Shown: positions 57,787 through 64,000 of the stretch, piece by piece | Layout: every line of letters begins with the position of its first letter | Numbering within the stretch: position 1 is the stretch's first letter | Origin: Microlunatus sagamiharensis | GTDB taxonomy: Bacteria; Actinomycetota; Actinomycetes; Propionibacteriales; Propionibacteriaceae | Length of the DNA: 64,000 nt | NCBI RefSeq assembly: GCF_900105785.1 | Contig: NZ_LT629799.1 | Location: 372,001-436,000 of the forward strand | Direction: 5' to 3' | Notes under the pieces: model-generated | Database searches by the model: none | What the model was told of the DNA's origin: nothing | Seen by the model: only the letters and a program-made list of their open reading frames with translations | Translations under genes and position numbers: made by a program

Positions 57787-58722
57787 CTAGGACAGCTCGG
57801 CGGGGCGGGAGGCGCTGCTCGACCGGTAGCCCAGCCGACCCCGGGTGGCGACCAGGATCACGACCGCGGCGACCGTCGCGACCACCGCCTGGGCCTGCAG
57901 GGTGCGGGCCGGGTCGAGGGTCGGGAACATGTCGCTCCACACGACGGAGGAGAAGTTGTTCACCCCGACGTGCAGCAGCATGGTCAGCGGCAGGCTCTCG
58001 CCCGTGCGGTTGAAGAACCAGGACACGACCACGTTGAAGGCGATGCAGAAGACGGTGAAGACGAGCGGCTCGGTCCAGCGGACGCCCGGCCAGCCGCCCC
58101 AGTCGGCGGTGAGGAAGAGCGGCATGTGCCACAGCGCCCACAGCGGGCCGAGCAGCATCGTGGCGCGCAGGGGACCGAAGCGGGTCTGCAGGCGGGGCAG
58201 GGCGAAGTCGCGCCAGCCCGGCTCCTCGGCCAGCCCGGTCGTCACCATCTGCAGCAGCAGCCCGGGGACGTAGAGCGCGAGCACCGTGAGCGACGGGGCG
58301 ACGACCCGGCCGCCGGAGAAGACCGTGCCGGCGACGACGAAGGCCGCGGGCACCGCGAGCAGGGCCACGGCGTACCAGGTCCAGCGGACCCGCCAGCGCC
58401 ACAGCCGGGCCCCCCAGCGGCGCAGCCCGGCCCGGCCGTCGGCCACGGCGGTGACGATCAGGGCGGACGTGATCGGTCCGAGGTAGGCGCCCGGCAGGAC
58501 ACCGGTCAGCTGGGTGGAGCCGAGGACGCGCGGGAAGCTGAACCCCCACACGCCGAGCCCGTCGGCGGAGAGCACCAGCGGCGTCCAGGCCGCCCAGCTC
58601 AGGAGGTTCGCGAGGAGGAAGAAGCTGAGCAGCGGGTGGCGCTGGACCAGCGCCGCGAGGCCGGTGCGGAGCGGGCGGGGAGGTGGTGCGACCTCGGTGG
58701 GTCGGACGGTCGTCGTGGTCAT
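57787..58722 (-). CDS. CPBP-family intramembrane metalloprotease
   Basis: A 311-residue, multi-helix membrane protein from ATG 58722. The CPBP/Abi signature is EEPGWRDFALPRLQ (EExxxR), followed by PLWALWHMPLFLTADWGG with a metal-binding His and LLHVGVNNFSS (HxxxN), all intact. Such proteases (Rce1-like) cleave within the membrane or process bacteriocin-like peptides; several are linked to self-immunity. It sits immediately upstream of a NarL-type two-component pair on the same strand. Confidence 0.9.
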   Translation of the reverse strand: MTTTTVRPTEVAPPPRPLRTGLAALVQRHPLLSFFLLANLLSWAAWTPLVLSADGLGVWGFSFPRVLGSTQLTGVLPGAYLGPITSALIVTAVADGRAGLRRWGARLWRWRVRWTWYAVALLAVPAAFVVAGTVFSGGRVVAPSLTVLALYVPGLLLQMVTTGLAEEPGWRDFALPRLQTRFGPLRATMLLGPLWALWHMPLFLTADWGGWPGVRWTEPLVFTVFCIAFNVVVSWFFNRTGESLPLTMLLHVGVNNFSSVVWSDMFPTLDPARTLQAQAVVATVAAVVILVATRGRLGYRSSSASRPAELS

Positions 58723-58863
58723 GCCTCGAACCTAGAAATCCGGCGCCTCCCGCACAGGAGCCGAACGACGGCACCCGGCGGGTGCCATCGAAAGGTGCAA
58801 GCGACGCGGGTCCGGCGGGCAGCACGCCGCCGGTGGTGGGTGCGGCCGAGGCAGGATCGAGTG

Positions 58864-59964
58864 GTGGGCACCTCCTCAGACGTCGACGCCCGGAGCGGGG
58901 AGCGGCTGTCCCGCGCGTCGGCCTTCCTGGCCGTCGGGATCGCCGTGGCCGTCGCCGCGACCGGGCTGGCCTGGGCCAAGTGGCTCCCGTACGCCGACCG
59001 CGCCGGGACCGTGGCGGCGTCGGGCGCGTGGAAGGGCTCGTCGCTCCTGGCGCTCGGGGCGGGGGAGAACGCTTTCGCCCGGGCCTGGGACTTCACGCTC
59101 GCCTACAGCTGCGCGGTCTGGAAGGCGCTGGTCGTGGCCCTCGTGGTCGCCGCCGCGGTCGACGTCCTCGTGCCCAAGCGCTGGCTCGTCGCGCTGCTCG
59201 GTCGCAGGACCCCGCTGGGCGGTTCCCTTGCCGGTGGGGTCGCGTCGCTGCCGGGGATGATGTGCACCTGCTGCACCGCCCCGATCGCGGTGACGATGCG
59301 CCGCGCGGGGGTCCCGCTGCCCGCCGCGCTCGCCTTCTGGCTGGGCAACCCCGTGCTCAACCCGGCGGTGCTGGTCTTCCTCGCCCTGCTCGCCCCCGCC
59401 TCCTGGGTCGCGGTCCGGGTCGTCGTCGGGGTGCTGCTCGTGGTCGGCTTCTCCGCGCTCGTCGGGGTGTGGGCCGCACGGCGCCGTGGTGGTGACCGCG
59501 CGGACGTGCCCGCGGCCCGGGAGGCGGTCGAGCGCGCGCAGCGGCAGGCCGACGAACCGCTCGTGTGGCGCGAGGTGCCGCGCCGCTTCCTCTCCCGGCT
59601 CGCGCGGCTGGCCGTGGTGCTCGTGCCCGAGTACCTCGTGGTCGTGTTCCTGATCGGGCTCGTCGGCCCGCCGCTGTCCGGCGTGTTCGGGCAGGCGGGT
59701 GCCGTCGCGGTCCTGCTCGCCGCGCTGGTCGGGACGCTGGTCGTCCTGCCCACCGGTGGGGAGATCCCGATCCTGCTCGGTCTGGCCGCGGCCGGCGCGA
59801 GCGCGGGCATGCTCGGCGCCCTGCTGCTCGTCCTGCCCGCGGTCAGCCTGCCGTCCGCGGTGATGGTCGGGCGCGCGCTGGGCTGGCGCGCGACCGCGGC
59901 GACGGCGGGCGCGACCGTCGTCGCCGGGCTCCTCGCCGGCGGCCTGCTGACCGCGCTCGCCTGA
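58864..59964 (+). CDS. DUF318-type permease with CxCC motif
   Basis: A 366-residue membrane protein from GTG 58864 (GTG 58861 is also possible). The central motif PGMMCTCCTAPIAVTMRRAG in a transmembrane hairpin, and the repeat LGNPVLNPAVLVFLALLAPA, match the PF03773 permease family. Related members (ArsP, SO_0444) export trivalent organoarsenicals or metals using conserved cysteines. Hydrophobic segments number about eight. Substrate here is unknown, but a thiol-reactive metalloid or metal is the best guess. It is divergent from the CPBP gene. Confidence 0.82.
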   Translation: MGTSSDVDARSGERLSRASAFLAVGIAVAVAATGLAWAKWLPYADRAGTVAASGAWKGSSLLALGAGENAFARAWDFTLAYSCAVWKALVVALVVAAAVDVLVPKRWLVALLGRRTPLGGSLAGGVASLPGMMCTCCTAPIAVTMRRAGVPLPAALAFWLGNPVLNPAVLVFLALLAPASWVAVRVVVGVLLVVGFSALVGVWAARRRGGDRADVPAAREAVERAQRQADEPLVWREVPRRFLSRLARLAVVLVPEYLVVVFLIGLVGPPLSGVFGQAGAVAVLLAALVGTLVVLPTGGEIPILLGLAAAGASAGMLGALLLVLPAVSLPSAVMVGRALGWRATAATAGATVVAGLLAGGLLTALA

Positions 59965-60057
59965 GGTCGCGCAGTCGATCCCCTCGCGCTCGAGGTCGCT
60001 CCCGAGGAATATCGCCGATCGCCGTAACGACGCGGGGTCGGCACGCGATGGAGGGGT

Positions 60058-60107
60058 CGAGAGTCAGCGGCTACCTGAACCCCCGAGCAGGCATCCGCTG
60101 ACTCTCG
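60058..60107. terminator. long inverted repeat with inner stem between convergent genes
   Basis: Perfect 13-bp arms CGAGAGTCAGCGG (60058-60070) and CCGCTGACTCTCG (60095-60107) enclose 24 bases containing a smaller CCTG/CAGG pair. It lies between convergent stops at 59964 and 60134. It may be a bidirectional terminator or, given its nested stem, a different structured element. Confidence 0.55.
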
Positions 60108-60133
60108 TCATGTCCACGGCGGCCGCGCCGGCA

Positions 60134-61330
60134 TCAGCCGACGACGGACCTGACCGCGCCGACCAGCGACGCCCAGCGCGGGTCGCCGGACGGCCCGATG
60201 TCGCGCATCAGGCTGCAGACGTAGCCGAAGCCGACCCCGAGCTCGGGGTCGGCCAGGCCGAGCCGGGCGCCCGCGCCGGTGTGGCCGTACGAGGCCGGGG
60301 TGAAGCCGGGCATGCTCGGCGACGACAGCTGGTAGCCCAGCCCGAAGCGGATGTCCGGGCCGGCCGTGCCGCTCTCGATCAGCGTCTCCACGTCGTCGGT
60401 CCGCGGGGCCGTCACCCGTGCGCGCGTCGCGTCGTCGTACAGGCGCACCCCGTCGACCGGGGCGAGCGTCGCCGCGTACATCGTGGCCAGCGCGCGGGCG
60501 TCGGTGATCGCGCCGGCGGCCGGCCGCTCGGCGGCGTGGTCGGCGCGCACCGCCGCCGCGTCGTCCGGGTCGGGCGCCATCGGCGGGTTCTCGCGGAGGG
60601 CACGGGCCCGCAGGTCGGCGTACGTCCCGGGCTCCGGGGGCGGTCCCTGGTCGGGCTCCATGGGGCTCGTGGCCTCCCAGCGGCCCGGCACGACGCGGTC
60701 GTCGAGCTCCGCCGGCAGGCCCATCCAGACCTCGACGCCGAGCGGCTCGGCGATGCGGGCGCGCACGTGCTGGCTGATCGTGCGGCCCGTCGCCCCGGTC
60801 ACGACCGCGTCGAGCAGCGTGCCGTAGGTGACCGGGTGGTAGGCCATCGCGGTCCCAGGCGTCCACCACGGCGTCCCCGACGCGAGCAGGTCGGTGACCG
60901 CGGGACCACGGTGCAGGTCGAGCCCGTGCAGCCCGCTGCCCAGCGGCGGGTAGGGCCGGCCCGCCGTGTGGGAGGCCACCATGCCGACGGTCGTGGCCTC
61001 CTTGCCGGCGACGCCGTACTCCGGCCAGTAGGTCGACACGAGCGCGTCGGGGTCGATCGCACCCTCCTGGACGAGCATCGCCAGCACGGTCGCCGTCACA
61101 CCCTTGCTGCACGACGCGACGGCCATCAGCGCGTCCGGCGCCATCGGTCGGTCGCGCACCCTGTCGGTGCCGGCGACCAGGTCGACGACGAGGCGGCCAC
61201 CGTGGTGCACGGCGACCCCGGCGCCGTCCTCACCCGGGTCGGCGAAGTTGGCCCGGAAGGCGTCGGCCACCGTGCCCCACCCCTCGGCGACGCCGCCGTG
61301 CACGTCCAGATCCGCCCGCGTCGCGCTCAT
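60134..61330 (-). CDS. beta-lactamase-type serine hydrolase
   Basis: A 398-residue protein from ATG 61330. SxxK motif SCSKGVTATVLAMLVQEGAI near 72-75. YHP in MAYHPVTYGTLLDAVVTGAT takes the YxN position, and GHTGAGARLGLADPEL gives the third motif. No signal peptide. The EstB/LovD-like family of cytoplasmic esterases and transesterases fits the motif set and length. It converges on the permease. Substrate unknown. Confidence 0.88.
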   Translation of the reverse strand: MSATRADLDVHGGVAEGWGTVADAFRANFADPGEDGAGVAVHHGGRLVVDLVAGTDRVRDRPMAPDALMAVASCSKGVTATVLAMLVQEGAIDPDALVSTYWPEYGVAGKEATTVGMVASHTAGRPYPPLGSGLHGLDLHRGPAVTDLLASGTPWWTPGTAMAYHPVTYGTLLDAVVTGATGRTISQHVRARIAEPLGVEVWMGLPAELDDRVVPGRWEATSPMEPDQGPPPEPGTYADLRARALRENPPMAPDPDDAAAVRADHAAERPAAGAITDARALATMYAATLAPVDGVRLYDDATRARVTAPRTDDVETLIESGTAGPDIRFGLGYQLSSPSMPGFTPASYGHTGAGARLGLADPELGVGFGYVCSLMRDIGPSGDPRWASLVGAVRSVVG

Positions 61331-61400
61331 GAGCAGGACGCTAGCGCGGCGGTCCGGACAGCCCCTCGGGCGGCGCTCCGCGCGGGTAGGGTCGCGTGTC

Positions 61401-62900
61401 GTGCCGACCAGTCCAGCAGCCAGCGCCCCCGACCGTGTCGCGGTGGAGCTGCGGCAGGTCGAGGTCGACGTCTCCGACCCGCTGGCGGCCTTCGTCGCGC
61501 TGCGCGGCCTGGTGGGAGAGGAGCAGGTCTTCCTGCTCGAGTCCCTGGCCGGGCCGGTCGCCGACACCCGCGCCTCGCTCGCCGGGGTGACCGGGCTGCT
61601 CGAGGTCCAGGTCCACCGCTCGCGGGTGACGTTCCGCGGGGTGCCGGCGCTGGTCGAGACCGCGACCGCGGCGCTCCGGGCCGGCGGCGTGACCGACGGC
61701 GACGGCCTCCTCACCAGCGACGCGGGGTTGTTCGACCTGCCGCGCGTGCTCGACGCGGCGTTCGACGTGGAGCGCAGCCCGGACCGCTTCGGCTTCGGAC
61801 TGCTCGTGTTCCACGGCTACGACGCGGTGCGCTACATCGAGCGCCTGCCGCGGCTCATCGACGACCCCGCCGAACCCGCACCCGACGCCGTCTTCGCGCT
61901 GGTCCGCGCACTCGTCGAGATCGACCTGACCGAGCAGACCGGGCGCCTCACCCTGGCCACCAGCCCCGGCTGGCCCGAGCTCGACCTCGACGCCGTGGTC
62001 GCGGCCCTCGAGGTGCTGCCCGGGTCGCTGCCGGAGGCGAGCGTGCCCGCACCGACCTCCGTCTCCGACGACACCACCCGCGAGGAGTTCGTCGCCCACG
62101 CCGAGCAGGCGCTCGAGCACATCCGCCTCGGCGACATCTACCAGGTGCAGGTGGGCCACGCGATCACCGTGCGCACGGAGGCCGACGAGCTGACCGTCTA
62201 CCGCCGCATGCGCGAGCGCAACCCGAGCCCGTACATGAGCCTGCTGCCGATCGCGGGCCGCGTCGTGGTCGGGGCCAGCCCCGAGCTGTTCCTGCGGCTC
62301 GAGGGCCGCACGGCGACCATGCGCCCGATCGCCGGCACCGCGCGTCGCAGCGGTGACGCCGCCCGCGACGAGCTCGCCGTCGAGCGGCTGCTGTCGGACC
62401 CCAAGGAGCGCGCCGAGCACGTCATGCTCGTCGACCTCTGCCGCAACGACATGGGCCGCGTCTCGGTGCCCGGCTCGGTGTCGGTCGACGACTTCATGGT
62501 CATCGAGGCCTACAGCCACCTCTTCCACATCGTCTCCAGCGTCAGCTCGCAGGTGCGCGCGGAGCACGACGTCTACGACCTGATCCGGGCCAGCTTCCCG
62601 GCCGGCACGATGACGGGAGCGCCCAAGGTCCGGGCGATGGAGATCATCGAGGAGCTGGAGACGAGCCGGCGCGGCCTCTACGCCGGATCATTCGGCTTGA
62701 TCGGCTTCGGCGGCTGGACCATCCTGGGGCTGGCCATCCGGATGACCGTGCGCACGGGCTCCGGTGCCAACGGCGCGTACGTGCTGCGCGCCTCGGCCGG
62801 GGTGGTCGCCGACTCCACGCCGGACGGCGAGTGGGCGGAGACGCTGACCAAGATGGGCGCCGCCTACTGGGCGGTCGCCGGAGAGGAGCTCGTGCCGTGA
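61401..62900 (+). CDS. trpE: anthranilate synthase component I
   Basis: A 499-residue protein from GTG 61401. The N-terminal LLES element (EQVFLLESLAG) is the tryptophan-feedback site. The C-terminal chorismate-binding domain has IYQVQVGHAI, GASPELFLRLEGRTATMRPI and PIAGT. PIAGT, rather than the PIKGT of aminodeoxychorismate synthase, favours anthranilate synthesis. FPAGTMTGAPKVRAMEIIEE and NGAYVLRASAGVVADSTPDG complete the motif set. It makes anthranilate from chorismate with ammonia from the coupled TrpG. The stop overlaps the next GTG (GTGA). The pabB alternative is less likely. Confidence 0.9.
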   Translation: MPTSPAASAPDRVAVELRQVEVDVSDPLAAFVALRGLVGEEQVFLLESLAGPVADTRASLAGVTGLLEVQVHRSRVTFRGVPALVETATAALRAGGVTDGDGLLTSDAGLFDLPRVLDAAFDVERSPDRFGFGLLVFHGYDAVRYIERLPRLIDDPAEPAPDAVFALVRALVEIDLTEQTGRLTLATSPGWPELDLDAVVAALEVLPGSLPEASVPAPTSVSDDTTREEFVAHAEQALEHIRLGDIYQVQVGHAITVRTEADELTVYRRMRERNPSPYMSLLPIAGRVVVGASPELFLRLEGRTATMRPIAGTARRSGDAARDELAVERLLSDPKERAEHVMLVDLCRNDMGRVSVPGSVSVDDFMVIEAYSHLFHIVSSVSSQVRAEHDVYDLIRASFPAGTMTGAPKVRAMEIIEELETSRRGLYAGSFGLIGFGGWTILGLAIRMTVRTGSGANGAYVLRASAGVVADSTPDGEWAETLTKMGAAYWAVAGEELVP

Positions 62901-63523
62901 AGGTCGTCCTCATCGACGCGTTCGACAGCTTCGTCTACATCATCGAGCAGTACCTCGCCGAGCTCGGCGCCGAGCCGGTCGTGATCCGCTCCGACCCCGG
63001 CAACAGCGACCGCGTCCGCGACCTCGCGCCCGACGTGCTGGTCCTCGGCCCCGGCCCCGGCCACCCGCTGGACTCCGGCCACGTCGAGCTGGTGCGCGAG
63101 TTCGCCGGCGAGGTGCCGCTGCTCGGGGTCTGCCTCGGCCACCAGGCGATCGGGGCCGCGTACGGCGCCACCGTCAGCCCGGCGGCGCACATCATGCACG
63201 GCAAGACGAGCACGCTCGACCACGATGGGCGCGGCATGTTCCGCGGCGCCGACCGCGACCAGGTCGTCACGCGCTACCACTCCCTGGTGGTGGAGGACTC
63301 GACGCTGCCGAACCAGCTCGAGGTGAGCGCCCGCAGCCGCGACGACGGCTACATCATGGGGCTGCGGCACCGCGAGCTCCCGGTCGAGTCGGTGCAGTTC
63401 CACCCCGAGTCGATCACCACGCAGTCGGGCATCGGGCTGTTCCGCTCGTTCCTGGAGACGTACGTGGGCGAGCGGACCGGCGAGGAGCCGCTGCACCCGC
63501 GCGACCCCTCGCGGACGCCCTGA
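62897..63523 (+). CDS. trpG: anthranilate synthase glutamine amidotransferase component
   Basis: A 208-residue protein from GTG 62897, coupled to trpE. It is a class I glutaminase: oxyanion region LVLGPGPGHPLDSG, nucleophile Cys in LLGVCLGHQAIGA, and His-Glu in VQFHPESITTQSG. It releases ammonia to TrpE. The gene is followed without a gap by a helicase gene whose first codon overlaps this stop. Confidence 0.93.
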   Translation: MKVVLIDAFDSFVYIIEQYLAELGAEPVVIRSDPGNSDRVRDLAPDVLVLGPGPGHPLDSGHVELVREFAGEVPLLGVCLGHQAIGAAYGATVSPAAHIMHGKTSTLDHDGRGMFRGADRDQVVTRYHSLVVEDSTLPNQLEVSARSRDDGYIMGLRHRELPVESVQFHPESITTQSGIGLFRSFLETYVGERTGEEPLHPRDPSRTP

Positions 63524-64000
63524 GCACGGCGGCGGCGGGCGCCGGGGCGTCGCTCGCCGACCTGGTCCCCGCCGAGCCCGGCCCGGACGCCACCTACGAG
63601 GCGTTCACCGGCTGGCTGGAGAGCCGGGGGCTGACGCCGTACGCGCACCAGACCGACGCGCTCATCGAGCTGGTCAGCGGCGCGAACGTGATCCTCTCGA
63701 CCCCGACCGGTTCGGGGAAGTCGCTGGTCGCCACGGGCGCTGAGTTCGCGACGCTCGCCAACGGCGGGCGCACCTTCTACACCGCGCCGATCAAGGCGCT
63801 GGTGAGCGAGAAGTTCTTCGACGCCGTCGCCACCTTCGGCCACGAGCGCGTCGGGATGATGACCGGCGACGCGAGCGTCAACCCGACCGCGCCGATCATC
63901 TGCTGCACCGCCGAGATCCTCGCCAACCTGGCGCTGCGCCAGGGCGCGGCCGCCGACGTCGCGTGCGTGGTCATGGACGAGTTCCACTACTACGGCGACG
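63520..64000 (+). CDS. DEAD/DEAH-box helicase, 5' part, runs off the window
   Basis: The frame (about 160 residues here) has no ATG, GTG or TTG near its beginning; CTG 63520, overlapping the trpG stop as CTGA, is the best start and gives STAAAGAGASLADLVP. Downstream, YAHQTDALIELVSGANVILS and TPTGSGKSLVATG (Walker A) with GMMTGDASVN and ACVVMDEFHYYGD (Walker B, DEFH) match the actinobacterial DEAD/DEAH helicase family that usually carries DUF3516. The C-terminal domains are outside the window. Confidence 0.85.
   Translation, partial: MSTAAAGAGASLADLVPAEPGPDATYEAFTGWLESRGLTPYAHQTDALIELVSGANVILSTPTGSGKSLVATGAEFATLANGGRTFYTAPIKALVSEKFFDAVATFGHERVGMMTGDASVNPTAPIICCTAEILANLALRQGAAADVACVVMDEFHYYGD

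Noticed and set aside
56752-58860. Long plus-strand extension upstream of the Cys-rich permease
   Set aside because: It is antisense to the kinase and CPBP genes and low-complexity. The permease domain starts cleanly at GTG 58861/58864.

Overview
The window is 64 kb of very GC-rich DNA with GTG as a frequent start codon, many four-base ATGA/GTGA gene overlaps, and typical actinobacterial families (IclR/TetR/GntR regulators, GAF-ANTAR, DUF4333-like, WXG100, NrfD-type formate dehydrogenase). It is chromosomal and fits a high-GC Actinobacterium. A Nocardioidaceae-like organism is my guess; no rRNA or other marker here proves it.

Layout. 1-3.1 kb is an accessory island: a gene interrupted by an in-frame TAG, a SIR2 protein with a macro-like N-terminus, and a helix-hairpin-helix protein. 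3.35-9.8 kb is a polymorphic toxin locus on the minus strand: a WXG100 partner, an 1851-residue RHS/YD-repeat toxin and a translationally coupled immunity gene. 10-13.1 kb is a minus-strand ADP-ribose-themed operon: YbjN-like protein, Nudix-winged helix protein, and an ADP-ribosylglycohydrolase fused to a cysteine-phosphatase-like domain. A cluster of CCCTTCGACARGCTCAGGG-type repeats follows (13.17-13.40 kb; single copies near 24.7 and 28.8 kb).

13.4-31.98 kb holds small metabolic and redox loci, each beside its own regulator and often with a readable palindromic operator: IclR with a 2-hydroxyacid dehydrogenase and MFS transporter; TetR with NmrA/SDR; GntR with an iminopeptidase, amino-acid permease and acetamidase; an SDR with tandem palindromes and a MarR. 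32.0-37.7 kb contains a tightly overlapping acyl-CoA dehydrogenase-like/PIG-L deacetylase/GT2 trio, a manganese catalase, a GAF-ANTAR regulator, a NodS-like methyltransferase and a gamma carbonic anhydrase.

37.8-55.1 kb is dominated by selenocysteine. SelB, SelA, tRNA-Sec (anticodon TCA, encoded CCA) and SelD are all present. About 10 kb away lies a formate dehydrogenase operon whose catalytic subunit is read through an in-frame TGA followed by a SECIS-like hairpin. The operon also encodes an Fe-S subunit, an NrfD-type membrane subunit and an oxalate/formate-type MFS transporter. Between the two lie a MscS channel, a Dabb protein, a pyrimidine-dimer glycosylase-like protein and a two-component system facing a Pro/Ala-rich secreted protein.

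55.3-64 kb has a DUF4333-like protein, a NarL-type two-component pair, a CPBP protease, a Cys-rich permease, a serine hydrolase, anthranilate synthase (trpE-trpG), and the start of a DEAD/DEAH helicase that appears to begin at CTG and runs off the end.
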